Below, one piece after another: positions 50,644-58,812 of a stretch of 64,000 nt of DNA. The translations under genes were made by a program, and so were the position numbers. The notes below the pieces were generated by a model that saw only the letters and a list, made by a program, of their open reading frames with translations, searched no databases and was not told the DNA's origin. The stretch is taken from contig NZ_QJSD01000005.1 in NCBI RefSeq assembly GCF_003313245.1, positions 1 to 64,000 on the forward strand. Reading direction: 5' to 3'. Every line of letters starts with the position of its first letter. Position 1 is the stretch's first letter. The stretch is from Primorskyibacter marinus (GTDB taxonomy: Bacteria > Pseudomonadota > Alphaproteobacteria > Rhodobacterales > Rhodobacteraceae).

Positions 50644-53600
50644 ATGTCATACTGGTGGAAATCATTCGTTTTTGGCACGAACGGCGGCGACAAGCTGATT
50701 GGGTCTGCATTCAATGACCGCATTTTTGGCTTTGGCCGCGACGATACGATCGAAGCGGGGGCCGGAGATGACATCGTTTTTGGTGGCAGAGGCGATGACG
50801 TCATCAATGGTGGCGCGGGCAATGATCTGCTGAACGGCGGGCGCGGGTTCGATACGGCGGTCTACGAGGGTGGCATTGGCGATTATGAGATCACCATGCC
50901 CACGCGCGGGCCGTGGTGGTCGTTTGGCCGCTGGTCCCCAACGACCGTCAAATCCACCGGGGATGTTGCCGATACCGGGACTGACAAGCTTTGGGGGATC
51001 GAGGCGCTTTATTTCAAGGGCGACGATTTCACCTTCTACCTGAACGGTCAGAACAATGACGTGCTTGCCGGGGATGACGCGCTGTCGGCGGGTGAAAACG
51101 AGGTTCTGGTTGTTGCTGCGGCTGATTTGCTGGCAAATGATCGCGAGTTTGACGGCGACACGATGACCGTGACGGATGTGAGCGCGACCGCGACCGCAGG
51201 CACCTCTGTCAGCCTGTCTGGCGGGCAAGTGACCTATGATCCCGGCACGGCGTTTGATGCTTTGGCAGAGGGCGAGACGGCCACTGACAGCTTTGCCTAC
51301 ACCGTGGATGACGGCAAGGGCGGCACCGATACCGCCACCGTGACAGTGACCATCACGGGCGCAAACGACGCCCCCGTGATCGCAGCACTGGCCGCCGTTA
51401 CCATCGACGAAAACACCGTGGACGTGGCCGCCGCGATCAGTGCCACGGATGTGGACAGCGCCAGCCTCAGCTTCAGCCTGTCCGGCGCGGATGCGGGCCT
51501 GTTCCAGATCGACAGCATCACCGGAGCACTGTCCTTCGTCGTGGCCCCGGATTTCGAGGCTCCCGGCGATGCGAACGGCGACAACATCTATAACGTGACG
51601 GTGAGCGTCAGCGACGGTATGGACAGCGATAGCGCCGATATTGCCGTGACCGTGGCCGATGTGGTGGAACTGCCGCCGCTCGATGCGCGGGTGAACGAAT
51701 TCCACTACGACAATGCCGGTGCCGATACCGGAGAGTTTGTCGAGATCCGCCTGGCAGCGGGCACCGATCCGTCGCGCCTGTCGCTGGAGCTGTATAACGG
51801 CAGCAGCGGGGCGCTTTACGATAGCTTTGCCTTGCCGGGCACACCGGCTGGCAGTGACGGGGCCTATGATTATTATGTGATCGACACCCCCGGATTGCAG
51901 AACGGATCACCCGACGGCATCGCGCTGATCGGTGACGGTGCAGTGGTGGAATTTCTCAGCTATGAAGGAACGCTGACCGCCGCAGACGGCACCGCTTCGG
52001 GTCAAGTCTCGACCGATGTCGGCGTGGCAGAGGCCGGATCGACCCCGGCAGGCCAATCGCTGCAACGCAATGACGATGGCACATGGCGCGGACCAGAGGA
52101 TGAGACGCGCGGGCTGGACAACGATTTTGTGCCGACACCCGAGATCGTCATCACCGAGATCATGCAGAACCCGTCTGCCGTGTCGGATTCCAGTGGCGAG
52201 TATTTCGAGGTCTACAATGCCGGGTCGGGCGATGTCGATCTGAACGGATGGACCATCTCGGATAATGATTTCGACAGCCATGTGATCGACAATGGCGGGC
52301 CGCTTGTGGTGCCGGCAGGCGGTTACCTCGTGTTTGGTAACAATGCCGATATGGCCACCAATGGCGGCGTGAATGTGGATTACGCCTATAGCGGCATCGC
52401 GCTGGCCAATGGGGCCGACGAGGTGGTGCTGACCTCGCCCGACTTTGGCGAGATTGACCGCGTGGAATATGATGGCGGCCCGGCCTTCCCGGACCCCAAC
52501 GGCGCGTCGATGGAACTGGTCGATCTGGCGGCGGACAATAATGACGGTGCCAACTGGACAACGGCCGTGGCGGGTTTTGGCGATGGCGATCTTGGCACGC
52601 CGGGGGCGGCCAACGGCGCTGCACCTGCGGCCTTTGCAGGCCGTATCAACGAATTTCATTATGACAATGCCGGCAGCGATGTCGGTGAATTTGTCGAAAT
52701 CCGTGTCGAGGCAGGCAGCGACGTGTCGCTGGCGTCGGTTACGCTGTATAACGGCAATGGCGGCGCAAGCTATGCGACCTATGACTTCCCGACTGCTGCG
52801 GCCTCGTCGGATGGCACCTATGATTACTATGTCATCGAAACGCCCGGCATCCAGAACGGTAATGACGGCATTGCCCTGTCCAATGACGGCACGCTGGTCG
52901 AATTTATCAGCTACGAGGGCAGCTTCACGGCCGTCGGTGGCCCGGCGGATGGTGTCGCGGCAAGTGACGTTGTGGTCAGCGAAACCACGAGCACCCCGGC
53001 CGGGCAGTCACTTCAGCGCAACGATGATGGCACATGGCGCGGGCCAGAGGCCGAGACGCGCGGAGAGGCCAATGACGCGGATGTGACGCCTCCGGGTGAG
53101 TTGGTGTTGATTTCGCAGATCCAGGGCGCAGGCTCCATGTCGCCCTTCGACGGGCTGGGCGTGACTGTCAACGCGGTTGTCACCTATATCGGCGCGGGCG
53201 GCTTTTTCCTTCAGGAAGAGGATGCCGATGCTGACGCGGATGCGGCGACGTCCGAAGGCATTTTTGTCTTCGCAGGCGGGGCGACCCTGCCATCGCTGGG
53301 CGACCGGGTCAGCGTTTCCGGCACGGTGGACGAATTCTTTGGCCTGACGCAGATCACCTCTGTCACCGACATCACGGTGGAACTTGGCAACCAGCCGATG
53401 CCCACCGCGGCAGAGATCCTGCTGGATCCGGCGGTCTCGCAGGACTTCGAGGCGGTAGAAGGGATGCGCATCTCTCTTGACAGCGGGGTGGCAGGCGAGC
53501 GCATCACCGTCACGCAGAATTTCAATCTGGACCGATTTGGCGAGATCACCGTCTCGGCTGGCAATCAGGTGCAGGGCACTCAGTTGTTCGATGCCCAGAC

Positions 53601-55023
53601 CGAGGCCGCGCAGGTGGCGGCGGTGAATCAGGGCAACGTCAACAACCGGCTTCTGATCGACGATGGCGCAGGCGGATCCAACCCGACCGAATTTGCCTAT
53701 ATCCCGGTCGAAGCGGCATTTGACAACGGCAATGGCTATCTCGATAGCGGTGATACCTTCACGAGCGACGGACCGACGCTGCGCCTTGGGGCAGAGATCG
53801 ACGGGCCGACCACGGGCGTCATGTCCTACGGCTTTGGCGCTTACCGGATGCTGGTGGATGGGCAGTTGAACATCGACCAGTCCACCAATACCGGCGCGCG
53901 TGTTGCAACGCCGGAAGATGTGGGCGGCACGCTTCAGGTCGGTGCGTTCAATGTGCTGAACTACTTCACCACGCTGGGCAGTCGCGGGGCCAACAGCGCG
54001 GGCGATCTGGCGCGCCAGACCGCCGCCACGGTTGAATCGATGCTGACGTCAGGCGTGGATGTCTTTGCCTTGCAGGAGATCGAGAATAACGGCTTTGGCG
54101 CAGACTCTGCCATGCAGACACTGACCGACGCGCTGAACCTGTCCACAGAGACCGGGGCGAATTTCTCGGTTGTTGATCCCACGGGCGGTGGGGGCGGCAT
54201 GCTGGGAACAGATGCGATTACCACCGGGATCGTCTATGACACGACCAAGGTAACGCTGATGGCCAGCGATTTCCTTGTGTTTGACGAACCCTCGGCGGCG
54301 GCGACATTCGCGCTGGCAGAGGTGTTGCACCCGTTTGTACCGGCCGGCGACCAGATCGATGATTTCCAACGCTCGCGCCCGGCCGTTGCCGCCACCTTCA
54401 TGGACAATGACAGCGGCGAGGTCTTCACCGTTGTTTCTGTTCATTTCAAGTCCAAGGGTGACAGCAATTTGCAAGACCTCGCAGAGGCGGCGCAAGCCTA
54501 TCTGGATGGCGGCGGCACGGGCTTTACCCAGGCCGATGTGGATGCGCTGACCAGTGATCCCAATTACGATGCCGGCGACGGTCAGGGGTTCTGGAACGGC
54601 GTGCGCACGGATGCCGCGGACGAGCTTCAGGATTGGCTGGGCAATACCTATCAGGGCGGCGTCAGCAGCTATGTCGTGCTGGGGGATTTCAACGCCTATG
54701 CGCAGGAAGACCCGGTGCAAAGCCTGCGGGATGCCACGGACACGACCGATCTGATCGACACGTTCATCGGGCAAGAGAATGCCTATAGTTTCGTGTTCGA
54801 CGGCCAGCGCGGTACGTTGGACCAGGCCATCGCATCGGATGAATTTGCGATGAATGTCACCGGGCTGACGGAATGGCACATCAATGCCGATGAGCCGGAC
54901 CTGCTGAATTACTCGTCACAATTCAAAGACCCGGCCTTCTACAATGCCGATGTGTTCGCATCCTCGGATCATGATCCACTGATCCTGGGGTTGGACTTCA
55001 GCGACACCACGGTGATCGGCTAA
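50644..55023 (+). CDS. Giant secreted RTX nuclease (ExeM/NucH-like)
   Basis: A 1,459-residue protein. Order: N-terminal RTX repeats (about 10-70, GGRGDDVINGGAGNDLLNGG), cadherin/VCBS-like modules (about 160-345, ending near GANDAPVIA), three lamin-tail-like domains (starting about 345, 497 and 663), an OB-fold (about 818-920, VLISQIQGAG) and an endonuclease/exonuclease/phosphatase domain (about 1097-1455; VGAFNVLNYF, ALQEIENNG, VVLGDFNAYAQ, SSDHDPLILG). It probably degrades extracellular DNA. No classical signal peptide; type I secretion is likely, though the RTX block is N-terminal. Lamin-tail domains 1 and 3 are repeats of each other, sharing AGQSLQRNDDGTWRGPE. Confidence 0.9.
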   Translation: MSYWWKSFVFGTNGGDKLIGSAFNDRIFGFGRDDTIEAGAGDDIVFGGRGDDVINGGAGNDLLNGGRGFDTAVYEGGIGDYEITMPTRGPWWSFGRWSPTTVKSTGDVADTGTDKLWGIEALYFKGDDFTFYLNGQNNDVLAGDDALSAGENEVLVVAAADLLANDREFDGDTMTVTDVSATATAGTSVSLSGGQVTYDPGTAFDALAEGETATDSFAYTVDDGKGGTDTATVTVTITGANDAPVIAALAAVTIDENTVDVAAAISATDVDSASLSFSLSGADAGLFQIDSITGALSFVVAPDFEAPGDANGDNIYNVTVSVSDGMDSDSADIAVTVADVVELPPLDARVNEFHYDNAGADTGEFVEIRLAAGTDPSRLSLELYNGSSGALYDSFALPGTPAGSDGAYDYYVIDTPGLQNGSPDGIALIGDGAVVEFLSYEGTLTAADGTASGQVSTDVGVAEAGSTPAGQSLQRNDDGTWRGPEDETRGLDNDFVPTPEIVITEIMQNPSAVSDSSGEYFEVYNAGSGDVDLNGWTISDNDFDSHVIDNGGPLVVPAGGYLVFGNNADMATNGGVNVDYAYSGIALANGADEVVLTSPDFGEIDRVEYDGGPAFPDPNGASMELVDLAADNNDGANWTTAVAGFGDGDLGTPGAANGAAPAAFAGRINEFHYDNAGSDVGEFVEIRVEAGSDVSLASVTLYNGNGGASYATYDFPTAAASSDGTYDYYVIETPGIQNGNDGIALSNDGTLVEFISYEGSFTAVGGPADGVAASDVVVSETTSTPAGQSLQRNDDGTWRGPEAETRGEANDADVTPPGELVLISQIQGAGSMSPFDGLGVTVNAVVTYIGAGGFFLQEEDADADADAATSEGIFVFAGGATLPSLGDRVSVSGTVDEFFGLTQITSVTDITVELGNQPMPTAAEILLDPAVSQDFEAVEGMRISLDSGVAGERITVTQNFNLDRFGEITVSAGNQVQGTQLFDAQTEAAQVAAVNQGNVNNRLLIDDGAGGSNPTEFAYIPVEAAFDNGNGYLDSGDTFTSDGPTLRLGAEIDGPTTGVMSYGFGAYRMLVDGQLNIDQSTNTGARVATPEDVGGTLQVGAFNVLNYFTTLGSRGANSAGDLARQTAATVESMLTSGVDVFALQEIENNGFGADSAMQTLTDALNLSTETGANFSVVDPTGGGGGMLGTDAITTGIVYDTTKVTLMASDFLVFDEPSAAATFALAEVLHPFVPAGDQIDDFQRSRPAVAATFMDNDSGEVFTVVSVHFKSKGDSNLQDLAEAAQAYLDGGGTGFTQADVDALTSDPNYDAGDGQGFWNGVRTDAADELQDWLGNTYQGGVSSYVVLGDFNAYAQEDPVQSLRDATDTTDLIDTFIGQENAYSFVFDGQRGTLDQAIASDEFAMNVTGLTEWHINADEPDLLNYSSQFKDPAFYNADVFASSDHDPLILGLDFSDTTVIG

Positions 55024-55048
55024 GGTCGTCGTCCGACTTGCGCTTTGC

Positions 55049-55077
55049 CCCCGCCGGTTCAAATCGGCGGGGTTTTT
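55049..55077 (+). terminator. Terminator of the RTX nuclease gene
   Basis: CCCCGCCG (55049-55056) and CGGCGGGG (55065-55072), 8-base loop, followed by TTTTT. A classical rho-independent terminator 25 bases past the stop. Confidence 0.92.
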
Positions 55078-55105
55078 CGAATTTGATCGCCATATGTGAG
55101 GTCAA

Positions 55106-55777
55106 CTAACCGACTTGGCGTGCCGAGCCCTGCGCCAAAAGCTGTGTGACAAGGCCCGGAAGCTGCGCAAAATCATCGAAGCGTGCAGCGTGGGGCAGGG
55201 TCTCTGCCGGGCTCTTGCGATAGCCTTCGGTGTAGAGAAGAAAGGTGACGCCCGCGCGTCGTGCTGTTTCGGCATCCACCTCGCTGTCGCCCACATAAAT
55301 CTGCGGGCCATCTTCCCCCAGCGCCGCGAACAGCATCGCCGGATCGGGTTTGCGGGTTGTCAGACTGTCACCGCCGATAACCGTGGCAAACAGGCTTTCC
55401 AGCCCGAAATGTGCCAACACGTCACGCGCGGCGCGCTCTGGTTTGTTGGTGCACAGCGTCAGCCGATGCCCGGACGCCGAAAGCGTGTCCAAGGCGGCCC
55501 GCACCTGTGGATAAAGCACCGTGTAGGCGCTGCCCGCCTTGGTGTAATGGGCCAGAACGCAAGCGGTCAGGGCATCATGCCGTGCCATCCCCATGTCGCG
55601 CGCTTCGATGACCAGTTTAACCAGATGCGGCAAGCCGTTGCCGATGAAACCGGTCACTTCGGCAAGCGTCAACATCTCGGCACCCTCATCGGTCAGCATC
55701 GCATTGACGGCATGGGCGATGTCCGGGGCACTGTCGATCAGTGTTCCGTCCAGATCAAAGGCGATTGTTGCGACCAT
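55106..55777 (-). CDS. gph: Phosphoglycolate phosphatase
   Basis: HAD-superfamily phosphatase, 223 residues. Motif I is AFDLDGTLIDSAPDIAHAVN, motif II LCTNKPE, motif III the lysine in RKPDPAMLF and motif IV YVGDSEVDAETA. It removes 2-phosphoglycolate made by oxygenase side reactions or DNA repair. I start at the ATG at 55777, which overlaps the stop of the upstream thioredoxin-fold gene (55777-55779); a longer frame of nine residues is possible. Confidence 0.92.
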   Translation of the reverse strand: MVATIAFDLDGTLIDSAPDIAHAVNAMLTDEGAEMLTLAEVTGFIGNGLPHLVKLVIEARDMGMARHDALTACVLAHYTKAGSAYTVLYPQVRAALDTLSASGHRLTLCTNKPERAARDVLAHFGLESLFATVIGGDSLTTRKPDPAMLFAALGEDGPQIYVGDSEVDAETARRAGVTFLLYTEGYRKSPAETLPHAARFDDFAQLPGLVTQLLAQGSARQVG

Positions 55778-56331
55778 CAGGCGGCTTTCCACTTGATCGA
55801 ACACCCCATCGAGGCGATTTGTTCAGGCGGTCCAAGACCGGTTTCGGCTATTTCGCGCATCGCCTCATACAGATCGCGGCGCACGTCCGCTGCGGCAGGA
55901 CGCGCGCCCGAGGCATCCAGCCGCCCGCGATATTGTAGCTGCAAATCGGCATTGAAGCCGAAGAAATCCGGCGTACAGGCCGCGTTGTAGGCGCGCGCCA
56001 CGGATTGGTCCGCGTCATGTAGATAGGGGAAGGGAAAACCGGCATCCGCCGCAAATTTCACCATATTGTCGAAGCTGTCAGCCGGATGGCTTTCGGCATC
56101 ATTGGAACAGATCGCCGCCACGCCGATCCCCAGCTTTTCCAGATCACGCGCGTCGCGCACGATCCTGTCGCGCACCGCAATGACATAGGGGCAATGATTG
56201 CAGATGAACATCAGCAGCATCCCTTTCGGGCCGCGAATATCGCTTAGCGCATGGTGCCGGCCATCGGTGCCGGGCAAGGTGAAGTCGGCGGCAGGCCAAC
56301 CGAAATCACATACGGGGGGAGTTGTGGCCAC
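55777..56331 (-). CDS. Thioredoxin-fold (AhpC/TSA-type) protein, GTG start
   Basis: A 184-residue peroxiredoxin-like protein. DFTLPGTDGRHHALSD and the active-site motif FICNHCPYVIAVRDR (CxxC) are visible. AGGAGG lies 5 bases before the GTG at 56331, which decides this start; the ATG-initiated longer frame adds 17 residues lacking support. It belongs to the 'thioredoxin family protein' group seen in many roseobacters, and its redox partner is unknown. It is coupled to gph. Confidence 0.88.
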   Translation of the reverse strand: MATTPPVCDFGWPAADFTLPGTDGRHHALSDIRGPKGMLLMFICNHCPYVIAVRDRIVRDARDLEKLGIGVAAICSNDAESHPADSFDNMVKFAADAGFPFPYLHDADQSVARAYNAACTPDFFGFNADLQLQYRGRLDASGARPAAADVRRDLYEAMREIAETGLGPPEQIASMGCSIKWKAA

Positions 56332-56374
56332 GGAAACCTCCTGTTGGGGTTGAGGCTGCAACTGTCCTATGTGT

Positions 56375-56415
56375 CCTTGCAAAACGCAAGGCGGGCGACC
56401 CGGAGGGGGCGCCCG
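56375..56415 (-). terminator. Double hairpin after prpE
   Basis: CCTTGC/GCAAGG (56375-56380, 56386-56391) and CGGGCG/CGCCCG (56392-56397, 56410-56415). Read on the minus strand they follow the prpE stop by about 11 bases. The loop of the second copy in reading order is T-rich. Probable terminator. Confidence 0.55.
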
Positions 56416-56425
56416 GTATCGGGAA

Positions 56426-58315
56426 CTACTTCGCGTATCCGATGGTTGTCAGTGCGTTGCGGATCTCGTCCAGAATTACCGGGTCGTCAATCGTTGCTGG
56501 TGCCTTGAACTCTGCACTGTCGGCGATCTTGACCATCGTGGCGCGCAGGATCTTGCCCGACCGCGTCTTTGGCAGCCGGTCCACGACGAGGCACAGCTTG
56601 AACGCCGCAACCGGGCCGATCTTTTCGCGCACCAGTTTGACGCATTCCGTGGTAATTTCGTCATGCGGCCGGTTCACGCCCTTGGTCAGGCAGACAAAGC
56701 CCATGGGCAATTGCCCTTTAAGCTGATCGGTGACGCCGATAACGGCGCATTCGGCAACATCCGGATGCGCGGCCAGCACCTCTTCCATGCCACCGGTGGA
56801 CAGGCGATGGCCCGCCACGTTGATCACGTCATCCGTGCGCGCCATGATATAAAGATAGCCGTCCTCGTCGATCATTCCCGCATCACCGGTCTCATAGTAG
56901 CCGGGGAAGTGTTCAAGATAGGACTTGCGGAACCGGTCTTCGGCATTCCAAAGGTTGGGCAACGTGCCCGGAGGCAGCGGCAGCTTGACCGCAATGGCAC
57001 CCAGCTCTCCGGTTTTGACCGGCTGGCCCGCCTCGTCCAGGATCTGCACGTCATAGCCCGGCATCGGAACCGACGGCGAGCCGATCTTCACGGGCAGCTT
57101 TTCGATCCCCGCAGGCATGCCCGCGATGGTCCAGCCGGTTTCGGTCTGCCACCAGTGATCGTAGATCGGCTTGTCCAGAACCTTCTGCGCCCATTCGATC
57201 GTGTCCGGATCGGCGCGCTCGCCCGCGAGATAAACAGCCGTCAGGTTGGACAGGTCATACTTCTTGACGAATTCGCCTTTGGGATCTTCCCGCTTGACGG
57301 CGCGTAGCGCAGTCGGCGCGGTGAAGAAGCTGCGCACCTTGTATTCTTCGATGATCCGCCAGAACGTACCTGCGTCGGGGGTGCCGACGGGCTTGCCCTC
57401 GAACACGATGGTGGTGTTGCCGTGGATCAGCGGCGCGTAGCAGATATAGCTGTGGCCCACGACCCAGCCGACATCCGACGCCGCCCAGAACACATCTCCC
57501 GGATCGACATTATAGATGTTTTTCATGGACCAGTTCAGCGCCACCAACTGCCCGCCGGTGTGGCGGATCACGCCTTTTGGCGCGCCCGTCGTGCCAGAGG
57601 TATACAGGATATAGGCCGGATGATTGCCCTCGACGGGCACACACTCCGCCGGTTCGACACCGTATTGAAAGCCGTGCCAGTTGACGTCGCGGCCTTCCTT
57701 CAGGTGTGCCACTTCCTGTTCGCGCTGGAAAATCACGCAGAAATCGGGCTTGTGCGCGGCCTGATCAATGGCACCGTCCAGCAGGGGTTTGTAATGCACC
57801 ACGCGGCCCGGCTCTATCCCGCAGGAGGCGGCGATGATCGCCTTGGGTTTGGCGTCGTCGATCCGCACTGCCAGTTCGCTTGCGGAAAATCCGCCAAAGA
57901 CTACCGAATGGATGGCACCAAGGCGGGCGCAGGCCAGCATCGCCTCCAGTGCTTCGGGGATCATCGGCATGTAGATGATGACGCGGTCGCCCTTTTCGAT
58001 CCCCTTGGCACGCAGCGCACCGGCAAGGGTGGCGACACGGTTTCGCAGCTCGACATAGGTGATTTCGCGCTTGGAGCGTGTGACAGGGCTGTCATGGATA
58101 ATCGCCGCCTGATCGCCGCGCCCGGCCTCGACATGGCGATCAACCGCGTTCCAGCAGGTGTTGACCATGCCATCCGCGAACCATTCGTAAAGGTCATCGC
58201 CCTTGTCGAACAGCGCCTTGCTGGGCGCGCGGTCCCAGTCGATGCCTTCCGCGGCCTGCATCCAGAATGCTTCCGGATCGGCCTTCCAGCTGTCGTAGAC
58301 GTCCTTGTATGCCAT
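56426..58315 (-). CDS. prpE: Propionate-CoA ligase
   Basis: ATP-dependent acyl-CoA synthetase of the PrpE/Acs family, 629 residues. The N-terminal MAYKDVYDSWKADPEAFW and the A3 motif YTSGTTGAPKGV are present; the catalytic lysine is in TRSGKILRATM. PrpE proteins activate propionate (and acetate less well). The start at 58315 has GGAGGG 5 bases upstream. A cluster of TGCAAA sites upstream suggests control by a short-chain fatty acyl-CoA regulator. Confidence 0.93.
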   Translation of the reverse strand: MAYKDVYDSWKADPEAFWMQAAEGIDWDRAPSKALFDKGDDLYEWFADGMVNTCWNAVDRHVEAGRGDQAAIIHDSPVTRSKREITYVELRNRVATLAGALRAKGIEKGDRVIIYMPMIPEALEAMLACARLGAIHSVVFGGFSASELAVRIDDAKPKAIIAASCGIEPGRVVHYKPLLDGAIDQAAHKPDFCVIFQREQEVAHLKEGRDVNWHGFQYGVEPAECVPVEGNHPAYILYTSGTTGAPKGVIRHTGGQLVALNWSMKNIYNVDPGDVFWAASDVGWVVGHSYICYAPLIHGNTTIVFEGKPVGTPDAGTFWRIIEEYKVRSFFTAPTALRAVKREDPKGEFVKKYDLSNLTAVYLAGERADPDTIEWAQKVLDKPIYDHWWQTETGWTIAGMPAGIEKLPVKIGSPSVPMPGYDVQILDEAGQPVKTGELGAIAVKLPLPPGTLPNLWNAEDRFRKSYLEHFPGYYETGDAGMIDEDGYLYIMARTDDVINVAGHRLSTGGMEEVLAAHPDVAECAVIGVTDQLKGQLPMGFVCLTKGVNRPHDEITTECVKLVREKIGPVAAFKLCLVVDRLPKTRSGKILRATMVKIADSAEFKAPATIDDPVILDEIRNALTTIGYAK

Positions 58316-58382
58316 TGTATCCCTCCTCAAGAGCTGAATCGGTGTTACGGGCAAGCAGTCAATTCAGACAAGCCTGTTAGCG

Positions 58383-58519
58383 TTTGCAGCGTCAGAATGG
58401 CGCGCAAAATTTGCAGAAATCTGGGTGGTTCCACTGCAAAGTTTTGCAAATCATGCGTGATTAGACGTTTCGATGCAAATTATCGGACAGTTTGCAAAAT
58501 TTAAATGATGTCATGCAAA
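58383..58519. promoter_or_regulatory. Cluster of TGCAAA/TTTGCA sites upstream of prpE
   Basis: TGCAAA cores occur at 58435-58440, 58445-58450, 58474-58479, 58493-58498 and 58514-58519, with TTTGCA at 58383-58388 and 58410-58415. Two are full TTTGCAAA octamers (58443-58450, 58491-58498). TTTGCAAA is the type of site recognised by RamB/ScfR (PccR, MccR)-family regulators of acetate and propionate genes. No such regulator gene is in the window. Confidence 0.65.
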
Positions 58520-58717
58520 ATCAAGTGCGCGATCACGTTTGACCATGGAGGCGGCCGTTATGCCGGACCAGCCTGCACCATTTTCAGATAAAACCTGTCT
58601 GCGCGATGCCCAAGAGGGCTTGCGTGGTCGGATCGCCAAAGAGCACTCCGCGTCTCGTGCGAAATGGCTTGGTTCAGCGGCACCACAAGAGCCAGTTCAG
58701 TCAAAAGACCGGATACA

Positions 58718-58744
58718 AGAAAACCGGCCCCAAGAGGAGCCGGT
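58718..58744 (-). terminator. maeB terminator
   Basis: On the minus strand ACCGGC and GCCGGT arms (58739-58744 and 58723-58728) enclose a 10-base loop and are followed by TTTCTTG. About 70 bases past the maeB stop. Confidence 0.65.
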
Positions 58745-58812
58745 GATCGGTTCTTGTTAACAAGAGACACGACAACCGCACAGGTTTCGGTCTGCGCGTG
58801 CCCTGCGGGGGC

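Larger units (their letters stand above)
58316..58812. other. 497-bp intergenic region, prpE control region and maeB 3' end
   Basis: It contains the TGCAAA cluster and the maeB terminator. Open frames near 58539-58770 are not supported as genes. Confidence 0.6.

Noticed and set aside
58539-58760. Short plus-strand frame upstream of maeB's 3' end
   Set aside because: It overlaps the maeB terminator hairpin and shows no recognisable protein features.
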